DNA of 64,000 bases from Bombyx mori (Eukaryota; Arthropoda; Insecta; Lepidoptera; Bombycidae), in the NCBI RefSeq assembly GCF_030269925.1, contig NC_085112.1:5891501-5955500 (forward strand), in the 5' to 3' direction. A program made the translations under genes and the position numbers. The notes under the pieces are model-generated. The model saw nothing but the letters and a program-made list of their open reading frames with translations, did not search any database and was not told where the DNA came from. Position 1 is the first letter of the stretch. Every line of letters starts with the position of its first letter. Positions 23,102 to 32,300 of this stretch are shown piece by piece.

Positions 23102-23430
23102 TTATTATTATTGCTTAGATAGGTAGACGGCCTATCTGATGTAAAGTGGTTACGGAAGCGCATAAAACAAAATAAATAAATAGCAACGTAAATGTCGCAA
23201 CCCATCTTGAGACATGAGTTCTAAATCTCTGTTTTATAGTACAACGGCTGCTCACCTTTCAAATCGAATTGCAATATTACTTCATTGCTGAACTAAGCAG
23301 GGTTGTGATAACTATCCATGCGAGTTTGCAGGACGGCTTACCACCAGTAATTATGCAAATCAAATTTTTTTGCGGGTTCAATTTTTATTACACGATGTTA
23401 TGCCTTCATCGTGGATGTCATTCGCGATTA
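23102..23430 (-). mobile_element. Old Bm1 SINE, nearly full body
   Basis: On the minus strand it runs from the middle section (CACGATGAAGGCATAACATC, AATAAAAATTGAACCCGC) through the body to GCAATAATAATAAT. It is strongly diverged, with an A-rich expansion near 23165-23185, so it is an old copy. Confidence 0.75.
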
Positions 23431-23911
23431 CTTAAATATGTTAAATGACAATTATCAGTTAATCAAAAATTCATTCTAAACTTAATACTAAAATTAGAAG
23501 CTAAGTCAGTTCTAGTGGATGGTGAATAAATCGTTGTACGGTAGCGTCACCCGCAGTAGATAAAGTAAAGGCCCGGGGCCACGTCACCCAGCGTGATTTA
23601 TGCACCAACCCTTAACCAAGATTACGATGACCGCCATCCACTTGCTTAGCTTTGTTCTCTTACATGTGATACGTATAATTAAGCAATAACTTAAGCGCCG
23701 TATGGCGCTTTTAATGGATTGCTTTTGAATGAGTCTTACTGTTAACTTAAAGGCCTCGTAATGAACGCCTACGACATCCCGATATTATCTTTTATGTAGT
23801 AATTTCTTTTTCGATTAGTAAAAAAAAATCGTCGAAAAATATGAAGCATTTATCTTCTAATGGATTATATGCCTAAAATGTACGTTAATCAACCCTTCAA
23901 ACCTATCCCCG
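23431..23911. other. No feature recognised
   Basis: Unique-looking sequence. The stretch at 23540-23660 is moderately GC-rich but has no open frame of note. Confidence 0.4.
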
Positions 23912-24068
23912 GTTTGAAGGGTGGGGCCGCCGTTGTTACTATACCTGAGACCTTAGAACTTATATCTCAAGGTGGGTGGCGCATTTACGTTGTAGATGTC
24001 TATGGGCTCCAGTAACCACTTAACACCAGGTGGGCTGTGAGCTCGCCCACCCATCTAAGTAATAAAAA
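23912..24068 (+). mobile_element. Bm1 SINE, 3' half
   Basis: It starts within GGTTTGAAGGGTGGGGCCGC and continues with little divergence to CACCAGGTGGGCTGTGAGCT and an A-rich end. The head and first half are missing. Confidence 0.9.
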
Positions 24069-24109
24069 AATTACCTAACACGAGTTTCACAAATAAGACT
24101 CATTACTGA

Positions 24110-24480
24110 GAAATGATGTAGTGTAATAATAAAAATGAAATCCGTAAAGTTTTAATTCCCGTAAGTATGTAGTATGTGTGTGAGTATGCATGTGATATTT
24201 CTACCGGGAAACAGTCATGCGTTCCAGATTAAAAGATGGGACAACCGTTAAGCACTTTAGTTTAAATTACCGCAAGTAGGTACCCAATTTTCCAATAGCA
24301 CGTCTTGCTTTCTGGCCGTGAGCTTTTTTATTCATCAAGGCAATGAAAAATAACATGAGATTTCGACATCCTATCTCAAGGTGAGTGGCAACATTAACTT
24401 CGTGATATCTAGGGACTCAGATAATCGCCTAAAGTCAAATGGATGGTGAGGTCGTCTGCCCGTCTATAGCCAAAAGGAAA
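24110..24480 (+). mobile_element. Very old Bm1-like copy
   Basis: Successive weak matches to Bm1 appear in order: GTAATAATAAAAATGAAATC, TTTCTACCGGGAAACAGTCA, CCTATCTCAAGGTGAGTGGC, AACTTCGTGATATCTAGGGA and a degraded 3' end. An unrelated patch near 24300 interrupts it. Confidence 0.55.
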
Positions 24481-24595
24481 AATGTATCTATTTAAAAGGT
24501 CGTCGTAGCCTAAAGGATAAGACGTCCGGTGCATTCGAGTGTAGCGATGTACCGGTGGTCGAATCCCGCAGGCGGATTCCGATTTTTCTAGTGAA

Positions 24596-24605
24596 ATACG
24601 TACTT
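24596..24605 (+). repeat. Target-site duplication of J1, left copy
   Basis: ATACGTACTT is repeated exactly at 29887-29896 on the other side of the LINE. The last T may merge with the antisense poly(A). Confidence 0.9.
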
Positions 24606-24622
24606 TTTTTTTTCCTACCTAT

Positions 24623-24650
24623 GCTGATAGCCTTGAGAGGCTACTTCAGC
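24623..24650 (-). other. Conserved 3'-terminal hairpin of J1 RNA
   Basis: GCTGA-TAGCC, a six-base loop (TTGAGA on the plus strand), GGCTA, a 2-nt bulge and TCAGC form a two-part stem just inside the poly(A). The same fold is present in the copy at 61608-61635 and, partly, in truncated copies. It is the likely recognition structure for the element's own reverse transcriptase. Confidence 0.6.
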
Positions 24651-24807
24651 TTCACCCTAACGTTAGTAGGTGAGCTCGCGGGGCTCAACCGGAGAGTTGC
24701 TAACACTGACCCTAGCAAGAGCAGTGCTTCGCTGAATCTACCACCGGATCGGAAACGCGACCCACTGAGAAGATCCGGCGAGAAACTCAGTGGGCTGTGT
24801 CTATGGG

Positions 24808-25638
24808 TTAGTTCGCTCGTCGAGCCCTTCGTCGCAAGCGACGGGTTCGACGAGGACGGTGACCGGTGCCTGTGGTGCCTAAAAGCACCGTTAATGGATC
24901 AGGAGGATCCGTAATGACGTGCTTTGGGCGACGTCGACGGTTTACCATTCGGTCTACTGGGTCGGGTATGTAATTTCCAGCGGCTACGATGAGAGGGTTC
25001 TCATGTCGTGCCGCCTTCTCAAAATGGCGCAGCGATGCCGACTGTAGATACTTACTAAAAGAGTCGAGCTCCAGGTCGTCGTGGAGATCCACATTCCTAA
25101 GGAACCAAGGCGCTCCGACGGCTATCCTGCAGAATCGTGATTGAATAACCTGAAGGGATTTCAAGTTGGTGCGGGCTGCGTGAGCGAACACTACGCTTGC
25201 ATACGTCATGACGGGGCGTATACAAGTTTTGTAGAGAGTTACCTTATTACGGAGGGACAGTTTGCTTCGACTACAAAGCATTGGATAGAGTCGTCCTAGA
25301 ATAAACGCGGCGCGGTCGCGTACCGTTTTTATATGGGGACGGAATGTCATCCCTCTGTCGAGGGTGACGCCTAGATATTTGACCTTCGAGACCCACGGTA
25401 TGGGCTGGCCAAAGAGAGTGATGGGACTAACGGCGGAGGTGTTTGCGCGCCTACTACGGAGTGGGATGCTCGAAGTGATGTTCGGAGGGCAACCCCTTTT
25501 GAAGAGCACCGCTGCGCTTTTCGTGGGGTTGATGTCTATTCGCCACTTCCGGAACCACTGTCCCATGGTGGCTACTGCGATCTGGAGTCGCCGATGAAGC
25601 AGCGACATCTTCCTACACGAGTAGTAGATAGCCGTCAT
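24808..25638 (-). pseudogene. J1 ORF2, C-terminal part after the frameshift
   Basis: This frame continues ORF2 directly after the FADD box: TAIYYSCRK, WRIDINPTKSAAVLF (RT thumb-side region), VKYLGVTLD (the conserved LGV box), LYKTCIRPVMTYASVVF and SRFCRIAVGAPWFLRN, and a basic end RRTRRLRRRARRAN. Its upstream partner is at 25613-27688 in another frame. The matching part of the 59-61.5-kb copy is very similar, but its stop codon is changed, adding seven residues. Confidence 0.88.
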
Positions 25639-27688
25639 CGGCGAAGAGCGCTAGATGGGTCTCCGGAGACCGGGGTATATCATTGATATACAAACTAAAT
25701 AATAACGGGGAGAGCGCGGAGCCTTGCGGGACTCCGGCGGTCAGTTGACGGGGACGAGAACGAGTTCCCTCTACTCGATATCGAAACGAACGGTTCGACA
25801 AGAAGTCTCGTATGATGAGCACGAGTCTGTCTGGCACTCCCATGTTGTACAGTTTATAAATTAAACCGTTGTGCCAGACTTTGTCGAACGCCTTCGCGAT
25901 GTCGAAGAAGAGGGCGCCGGTCGGGATTTGTTTACGCCTATTTAGTCCTATCAGAATGTGCTCCGTGAGGCGGTGCACTTGTTGTACGCACGAGTGTTTA
26001 GAGCGGAATCCGAACTGTTCGTCTATGAGAATTTTGTTCGCGGTAACAAAATCCCAGAGGCGTTTCCTAAGGAGCCGTTCGTAGATTTTCCCTATCGTCG
26101 AGAGGAGACTAATCGGACGGTAACTAGAAGTTTCGTTTGTCGGTTTGCCCGGCTTATGTATACCGATAACGTCCGCTTCTTTCCACACCGCGGGAAAGAT
26201 GCAGTGCGTCATAGCGGCATTTAAAATTGTAGCCAACATTGCTATCAGTTGGACTGGCAAAAATTTTAGCGCGCGGTTGTGGATGCCGTCGGAGCCTGGT
26301 GCCTTCCTAGGTTGGAGGTTGTGGATCGCGTCTCTAACTTCGTCCGTGGTAATGGGGGGTAACGCGTCCGAGGGCGGCAGGGAAGCTCTGCGCTCGACCT
26401 CCCTGTCGACTAACTCGGTGTGTTCGGGGTCCGCGTGTTGAGTGCTGGTGGTGCACTGCTCTTGCAGTGCATCGGCCAGCAGCTCAGCCTTGTCATCGTC
26501 ATCGAATGCCGGTGGTTGGCCTGAAGGGCGTAAGAGGGGAGGCATAGTAGCGGTAGTTTCGGATTTGAGAGTCCGAGCTAGTCGCCAGTATGCTTGGTGG
26601 GAGGGCGCGAGTTGTTCTAAATAACTATGCCAATTATCGTTACGCGCGTCGCTTAAGCGGGAGTGGACTTCGCGTTGTAGACGACGCATCTGAATCCGGT
26701 TTGAATGCGTGGGAAGACGATCGTAGGCCCGGATTGCCGCGTTCCTAACTCTTAAGAGATTCCTAAGATCGGGGGACAGTCTGATGCGGTGGAAGCTGTC
26801 CTCCACATCGACTTCTTTAGAAGATCTAATGATCGCGGAAGAGATGTGATCGGTAATGATGTTTATGGATTCGACGGTGTCCTCGGGGGATGGATTCGAA
26901 TCCGGGCCGTAAGGGAGGATTGGCGGAGCGGCGTCGGCTAGGCACGTGCCCAGCTTATTCCAATCCACCATGGTCCTCGTAACAGTGACTGGGTTGTGAG
27001 GGCGACCGAGCTGCATAACGACAGGTCGGTGGTCTGAGTCGAGCTCTGACATTGCTTCGATGGAACGCAAGCGTAGAGTTACGTTCCTAAGCAATGCCAG
27101 GTCTATAGTGCTCGGACGGAGCGCGATGTTATACGGATAACATGTTGGAGTTGGGGGACCGACTATTTCAAAGGTGAGGTCGTCTATAAACGCGTCGAGA
27201 CGCCTACCGTTAACGTTTGTACGATGGCAGTTCCACCTAGTGTGGTGGCAATTTAAATCGCCTGCCAGGATGACAGAGTCTCCCATGCCGAACAGTGACT
27301 CGATGTCACTGCTCAGGAGGGGCTTGTCCGGGGGGAGATAGACGGATGCGATGACGATCGGCTGGTGTCCCGTCAGCGAGATACGGCACACTGACGCCTC
27401 GATATGTGAGAGCGAGGGAGTATCGAGAGGGACAACGTGCAGGGCCCGCCTATAGTAAATGGCAGTCCCGCCTTTGGAGGCGGTGAGTCTGTCATTCCTA
27501 ACCATGACGTAATTCGCGACTTTCGGGTCGCGACGCGAGGGCTTCAGACAGGTTTCCTGCACTAATAGAATATCTACAAGATTATCGCGGAGGAATTCAA
27601 AAATTTGATCGCGTTGCCGCGCGAGTCCGTTAGCATTATAGAATGCTAACGTAAGGGAATACGGTTTTTCTCTACCTTTTTGCGCCAT
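25613..27688 (-). CDS. J1 ORF2, endonuclease and reverse transcriptase (broken at residue ~686)
   Basis: A 691-codon frame. Residues about 10-235 are an apurinic-type endonuclease with FYNANGL, the metal-binding QET, SVYLPPD, GDLNCHH and SDHRPV. The RT follows with KAPGSDGIHN, SSYRPISLLS, ALFFDIAKAFDKVWH, GVPQGSALSP and the catalytic FADD at residues 682-685. Directly after FADD the frame drifts and stops (YLLLV then stop). The next frame, starting at 25638, supplies the expected TAIYYSC continuation. A loss of two bases next to the FADD codons explains this. The ATG at 27688 is 19 bp past the ORF1 stop, so translation would need reinitiation or coupling. The copy is inactive as it stands. 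Confidence 0.92.
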   Translation of the reverse strand: MAQKGREKPYSLTLAFYNANGLARQRDQIFEFLRDNLVDILLVQETCLKPSRRDPKVANYVMVRNDRLTASKGGTAIYYRRALHVVPLDTPSLSHIEASVCRISLTGHQPIVIASVYLPPDKPLLSSDIESLFGMGDSVILAGDLNCHHTRWNCHRTNVNGRRLDAFIDDLTFEIVGPPTPTCYPYNIALRPSTIDLALLRNVTLRLRSIEAMSELDSDHRPVVMQLGRPHNPVTVTRTMVDWNKLGTCLADAAPPILPYGPDSNPSPEDTVESINIITDHISSAIIRSSKEVDVEDSFHRIRLSPDLRNLLRVRNAAIRAYDRLPTHSNRIQMRRLQREVHSRLSDARNDNWHSYLEQLAPSHQAYWRLARTLKSETTATMPPLLRPSGQPPAFDDDDKAELLADALQEQCTTSTQHADPEHTELVDREVERRASLPPSDALPPITTDEVRDAIHNLQPRKAPGSDGIHNRALKFLPVQLIAMLATILNAAMTHCIFPAVWKEADVIGIHKPGKPTNETSSYRPISLLSTIGKIYERLLRKRLWDFVTANKILIDEQFGFRSKHSCVQQVHRLTEHILIGLNRRKQIPTGALFFDIAKAFDKVWHNGLIYKLYNMGVPDRLVLIIRDFLSNRSFRYRVEGTRSRPRQLTAGVPQGSALSPLLFSLYINDIPRSPETHLALFADDGYLLLV

Positions 27689-27707
27689 TGGTTACCGGTA
27701 AAGATTT

Positions 27708-29324
27708 TTATAACGTGCGGGACACGGACTCGTAGACGTCCATATGATCGAAAGCGGCCGCGAGCCGCTGTTCGGGGGTTACCGACCTACGTATCGCGTC
27801 TGCGAACGATCGCAGACGGTCGAAGTTGACCGCGGTAACGAAGTCGCGCACGAGCGCGAAGTCGTTGACGGCAGAGGGTTGCGGGGGACGGAACGCGGGC
27901 GCGGGGCGAGGTGCGAGCAGGGGCTGGGGCGCGGGGCGTGTCACGAGCGGGGGCGGGGGTGCGGTTTCCGTTCCCGCCTTCGTATACGGCAGCGGTTTTT
28001 TCCACGCCGACACCGTGGGAACTGCAGCCGGCACGAAGGCGGGTTTCGGCACTGAAGGCGCCGAAGTCTTTGGGCCGACGGTTCGGGGGGCTGGGTGGGT
28101 CGGACGTTTTCGCGGAGCCCTAGGACATCCACGGTAGTTCGCGGGGTGCCCTTGCTTAAGGCATAGGACACAGCTTGGAGGTTCGGTCGCGGTTTCCCTA
28201 ACACGCGAGCAATCTAGTGTGGCGTGGTCGCCGAGGCACTTTACGCAGCGGGGGCGCGCGTGGCAATTACGAGCCGAGTGGCCGTAAAGCTGACATCTGT
28301 AGCACTGCCCGGGAGTGCCACGTTTATGGGGGGCTTCGATGGAGACCCCGGATAGGCCGCAGACTGTCGAGAGGCATGAGATCTTTTTCTTGGCCTCCGG
28401 GGTTGGCTCCAACGCGACGAGTATCATGTTGTAGGGCTGCTTGCCCCGCCCGCTGTGCATCCGATGCACACTAACTATAGGGAGTGCCTGAGCGATCAGG
28501 TCCTCCTTAACGTAGTCTATGTCTAGCTCTTTCGGTACTCCGCGTATTACTACACGGAGCTCGCGGTCCTCCTGAAGAGCATAGGTGTGGAAACCTATGT
28601 TCTCCTTTCGGAGGTATGCTGAGAGGGCCCTATGGTCGCCCGGCGTTGCGACCTTGATCTGAATCCCATGCGCGACGTTACGCGCATGGGTGTAGTTGAT
28701 TTTATTTGCCTGAAGGGCCTGGGAAACGCGGTTCCACGCAGTTTTTTCCTGGAGAATCAGCGGGGGCGGGGCAGCTGCTTTAGGAGCGGGCGCGGGTTTG
28801 GGACGCGGCGGCGGGGTTACGCGGCGAGCGGAGTCCGACTCCGGTGTCACGACTACCTGCGGGCGGGAGGCGGTCGCGGATTTTGTCTGCTTCGTCGTGG
28901 AGCTCCGGGACTCCACGGCGCGAGTACGCTTTTTACCGCGCGTTACGGTTTGGAACCCATCCGAAGTTCCAGGCTGAGGGCTTGACGCGGATTCGAAATC
29001 CATCTCCGATTCGGTATCGGAGCCTGAACTCGAAACGATCGAGGTCGCGACGGACGAGACGCGCGATGACGTAGTCGACGCGGGCGCGGGGGTGGGGGTA
29101 GCGCTAGGCGCTTCGTGAGTCGCATCGTCGGAACGTGCGCTCGAACTTAACGCGGCGGCGGGGGGGGCGCGGCGTGCCTCCGAGGCACGTTTGAGATACG
29201 CGGCGACGGACGCGGGGGGGGAGGGATTGCCACGGGCGGCCCTAAACTCTAGGTACTCGGCCCTAATTGACGGGTACCTATCCCGGAGGAACCCGACAAT
29301 ATCACTAACGTCTTCTTGCTCCAT
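27708..29324 (-). CDS. J1 ORF1, gag-like nucleic-acid-binding protein
   Basis: The start is taken at the ATG at 29322-29324 (MEQEDV), giving 538 codons. The open frame reaches 29432, but the same product in the 59.5-kb copy begins at the equivalent methionine. The N-terminal third is Ala/Ser/Pro-rich with an acidic TESEMDFES patch and a basic RGKKRTR patch. It is followed by the PRE_C2HC-type domain (NRVSQALQANKINYT to about SGVSIEAPHK) and three zinc knuckles: CYRCQLYGHSARNC, CVKCLGDHATLDC and CVLCLKQGHPANYRGC. A Pro/Ala-rich region and a short C-terminus (DVYESV) end it. The family role is binding and packaging element RNA. The frame is intact. Confidence 0.92.
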   Translation of the reverse strand: MEQEDVSDIVGFLRDRYPSIRAEYLEFRAARGNPSPPASVAAYLKRASEARRAPPAAALSSSARSDDATHEAPSATPTPAPASTTSSRVSSVATSIVSSSGSDTESEMDFESASSPQPGTSDGFQTVTRGKKRTRAVESRSSTTKQTKSATASRPQVVVTPESDSARRVTPPPRPKPAPAPKAAAPPPLILQEKTAWNRVSQALQANKINYTHARNVAHGIQIKVATPGDHRALSAYLRKENIGFHTYALQEDRELRVVIRGVPKELDIDYVKEDLIAQALPIVSVHRMHSGRGKQPYNMILVALEPTPEAKKKISCLSTVCGLSGVSIEAPHKRGTPGQCYRCQLYGHSARNCHARPRCVKCLGDHATLDCSRVRETATEPPSCVLCLKQGHPANYRGCPRAPRKRPTHPAPRTVGPKTSAPSVPKPAFVPAAVPTVSAWKKPLPYTKAGTETAPPPPLVTRPAPQPLLAPRPAPAFRPPQPSAVNDFALVRDFVTAVNFDRLRSFADAIRRSVTPEQRLAAAFDHMDVYESVSRTL

Positions 29325-29661
29325 TCTTCGGTCTTCTTGCCCGGGGGGGGCGGCCCCGGGACTTTTGTTGAACTCGCCGAAAGGCGAGGCCCCGGATAGG
29401 ATTTGTAACCCCCCTGTGCTGCAGGACAGCAAGGAGCAGGGGGGGGGAATGCCTATGCCGTGAAAACGGCAATCGGCGGGGAAAAGGAAAGGAACCCGCT
29501 CGGGCTGTATAGTGCTACAGCAGGCAGAATCGCGAGCGGGGGTCTAGTCTTGAAAAGACTGTTGTTTTGGGAAGGGTTAGGAAATCGCTAGCCTGTGAGT
29601 GCCACAGGAAGCCTGATCGTAGCGATTGGTTGCCTTGAAAAAGACAGTTGGTATGAGGTGG
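29325..29661 (-). promoter_or_regulatory. J1 5' UTR, unique part
   Basis: It lies between the monomers and the ORF1 ATG. It contains G-rich and C-rich runs (for example at 29340-29352 and 29440-29447) and short self-complementary stretches. It is likely part of the element's internal promoter and leader; no specific factor site can be claimed. Confidence 0.6.
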
Positions 29662-29886
29662 GTATTCACGGTCACAACACTATCACGCACAAATGTGTAT
29701 TCCGATGCGTAGGTCGCAAGCGACCAACGGATTGGAAGGCACGTTCACACACAACCGAGTCGTAAACGAGAATGTATTCACGGTCACTAAACTGTCGAGC
29801 ACAACTGTGAGTTCAGAGACGTAGCTCGCAAGCGGGCCACGGATCGGAAAGCACGTCCGCGCACGACCGAGTCGTGAGCGAGAATG
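29662..29886 (-). promoter_or_regulatory. Two tandem 112/113-bp monomers at the J1 5' end
   Basis: Units 29662-29773 and 29774-29886 share the frame TTCACGGTCAC near one end and ACGA-CCGAGTCGT near the other, with about three quarters of the bases alike. On the element strand each begins with a CTCG-type word followed by CACGACTCGGTCGTG or a close variant, an imperfect palindrome. The copy at 59.1 kb has a single monomer. By analogy with monomer-type LINE promoters this is probably the promoter. Confidence 0.75.
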
Positions 29887-29896
29887 ATACGTACTT
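29887..29896 (+). repeat. Target-site duplication of J1, right copy
   Basis: ATACGTACTT, identical to 24596-24605. Confidence 0.9.
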
Positions 29897-30233
29897 AACA
29901 AATGTTCACGATTGACTTCCACGGTGAAGGGATACCAATATCGTGTAATAAAAATAAAACCCGCAAAATTAAAATTTGCGAAATTATCTACTGATGGTAG
30001 GACCTCTTGTGAGTCCTCACTGGTAGGTACCACTACCCAGCCTATTTCTGCCGTGAAGCAGTAATGCGTTTCGGTTTTAAGGGTGGGGCAGCCGTTGTAA
30101 CTATACTTGAGACCTTAGAACTTATATCTTCAGGTAGGTGACGGCATTTACGTTGTGGATGTTTACGGGCTTCGGTAACAGCTAAACACCAGGTGGGCCG
30201 TGAGCTCGTCCACAAACCTAAGCAATAAAAAAA

Positions 30234-31020
30234 GGTATCAATGTGCACCAAATCGTTTGATAAATAAATTTTCGGTGGGTGGTAAAGAATTGCGGATATA
30301 ACCCAGCTGTAATTTAATTAATCGATAGTAGCAGTTGTAATATTTGAGTAAGTAAACGGGCGGCTACCTAATAGATCTATCATTCAATTTACTTCCCTAA
30401 GATAGCTCTCTAGGATTAGAAATTTCGTTGATAGCCCGACACGCCGACCACTGCTGATTGACAACGATGCAGCAATACACAATTTCGTAGACTATTTAGT
30501 ATAAGCTCTATCAACTGTAAATATTGTTGCGTTAATGATATTTAAAAAAGTGGTTATGCAGTGTAAACCCTAATATACATTTTTGGACGCATAAAAACAC
30601 AACAGTTTTTATCAAATTTCAAATACAAAAATTTTTAACAGCGAAAAGCCAGTATTAAAAAGAACACGCGAAAAGCACCGTTTTTCCCTGCTTCTCGTTT
30701 TCAAAATAAGAGTAATGTATTTGAATTTGATTATAAAGATCCAGCGGGATTTATGCACGGAGCCGTTTCAAAGGGTGTGTATTTATTAAAATGCTAATTT
30801 TCTGTGCTCTCGACGGCGGCTCGGCTTTAGATACTCTCTCTCTCTCGCTATCGGGACGCCACACGCTTTGTATACTGTCTGTAGATTTATTCCATACGTC
30901 GGTGTTCAACTAATGTACTTTATTTCACTACCAATTCACAATCGAGTTTCCTCTGAGAGCGATTAACACTTTAAAATGAAATAAATGCGCTACAGTTAAA
31001 AATTATAATTTAATAATGGG
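30234..31020. other. No gene seen
   Basis: AT-rich with a short CT-rich microsatellite at about 30832-30848 beside a CpG-rich patch. Otherwise unremarkable. Confidence 0.45.
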
Positions 31021-31022
31021 CA

Positions 31023-31215
31023 GTATTTTTTTTATTGCTTAGCTAGATGACTGAGCTCATAGCTCGCTTGGTGCTAAATAGTTACCGGAGTTCGCAGTCT
31101 CAATTGCATAGTGTAACGGCTGTCCCACCCTTCAAACAGAAACGCATTACTGTTTTGACGGCAGAAATAAGCAGGACGGTAGTACCCACAAGGCGTCTAA
31201 CCACCAATATAACTA
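31023..31215 (-). mobile_element. Bm1 SINE fragment with internal deletion
   Basis: On the minus strand it has the 3' end (TCAGTCATCTAGCTAAGCAAT) and the body words GCAGAAATAAGCAGGACGGT and CCCACCCTTCAAACAGAAAC, seen in plus orientation as antisense. The segment holding the GCGCATTTACGTTG block is deleted. Confidence 0.75.
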
Positions 31216-31865
31216 CAGTCAAAATCTGTTATAACGACATCGAAGGGACTGCTCATATTCAGTCGTAAAAACCGATAGTCGTAACAACCGATGATGTTTA
31301 ATGTGTATCGTGCAAGTACAAACAAATCGATAGGGAACTATTGGAAAAATATATTAACATAATACGCGATTTTTCTTCAATATTAATTTGTTTTCTTTTT
31401 CTTTGCGACATTTTGAAAGTTTCACGAATAACTCCACAAAGTTTTGGTGCGTCTTGTGTATAGATAAGTAACAAACTAACTGAAGAGATATGAAGAAGCG
31501 GGCTTTGACTACCGCATGCACGTGTTTTGTTTCTAAGAATTAGAAAAGACTCTACACTAAACTAAATCCTATTGTTTTCTTTCCCGATTTTAAAAGCCAT
31601 TGAAGACAAATGTGGATACCTATTCAAATTGTTTACAATACAGCTTAGCCGGTCGTTCTAACAGATCTAATTCTCCGAAATATTAGTTAAATGTGGTCGT
31701 TTTATGAGGTATGTCGTTATTACCAATGTCGTAGAAAGCAATATTTTTAATAAGGCGGTCATATGGCATTCAGCCGGGACCTTTGTTCTTGGTTATTATA
31801 ACCGGCATGTTGTATTAAACGATGTCGCAGTAAACGGTTTTGACTGTATATACATTTATATATTT
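31216..31865. other. No gene seen
   Basis: A 76-codon ORF (31704-31934) runs into the adjacent SINE and is not credible. Otherwise AT-rich. Confidence 0.45.
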
Positions 31866-32300
31866 TGTTTATTGCATAGATGTGTGGACGAGCTCACAAT
31901 CCAACAGAGGTTAAGTGGTTACCGGAGCCCATAGGCATCTACAACGTAAATGCCACCACTCACCTTGAGATATGAGTTCTAAGGTCTCAGTATAGTTACA
32001 ACAGCTGCCCCACCCTTCAAACCGAAATGCATTACTGCTTCACGGCAGAAATAGGCAGGGTGGTGGTACATAATCGTGCGGATTCACAAAAGGTCCTATC
32101 ACCAGTAATTACCCAAATTATAATTTTGCGGGTTTGATTTTTTACTACACGATGTTATTCCTTCACCGCGGAAGTCAATCGTGAACATTTTTCAAGTACG
32201 TATTTCATTAGGAAAATTGGTACTCGCCTGCAGGATCCAAACATCGGTGCATCGCTAGATACGAATGCATCGGACGTCTTCTCCTTTAGGTCGCGACGAC
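31866..32300 (-). mobile_element. Bm1 SINE, full length
   Basis: On the minus strand it starts with the tRNA-like head (CGACCTAAAGGAGAAGACGT, then the diverged B-box GATGTTTGGATCC). It runs through the middle and body to the GCAATAAACA end at about 31868. It is moderately diverged, and the B-box change would weaken pol III use. Confidence 0.88.

Larger units (their letters stand above)
24606..29886 (-). mobile_element. Full-length Jockey-like LINE 'J1', inserted in Bm1
   Basis: A 5,281-bp minus-strand non-LTR element. In transcription order it has a 5' UTR with two 112-bp monomers (29662-29886), ORF1, 19 bp, ORF2 (frameshifted), a 3' UTR of about 200 bp ending in a hairpin, and a short poly(A). 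It is bounded by a perfect 10-bp duplication, so both ends are known. GC is much higher than the surrounding DNA, as is usual for the coding parts of such LINEs. The endonuclease-plus-RT layout with a gag-like CCHC ORF1 places it in the Jockey group; a specific family name is not claimed. Confidence 0.93.
24499..30233 (+). mobile_element. Full-length Bm1 SINE split by the J1 LINE
   Basis: The left part (24499-24605) is the tRNA-like head: A-box-like TAGCCTAAAGG at 24506-24516, B-box-like GGTGGTCGAATCC at 24554-24566, then GTGAAATACGTACTT. The right part (29887-30233) repeats ATACGTACTT and continues with AACAAATGTTCACGATTGAC through the body to GCAATAAAAAAA. Removing the J1 element and one duplication copy restores a continuous Bm1. 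Flanks 24483-24490 and 30234-30242 look like an imperfect older duplication of the Bm1 itself. Confidence 0.9.

Noticed and set aside
27744..29463. Plus-strand ORFs of 60-117 codons across J1 ORF1
   Set aside because: They are opposite-strand shadows of the Ala/Pro/Arg-rich ORF1.
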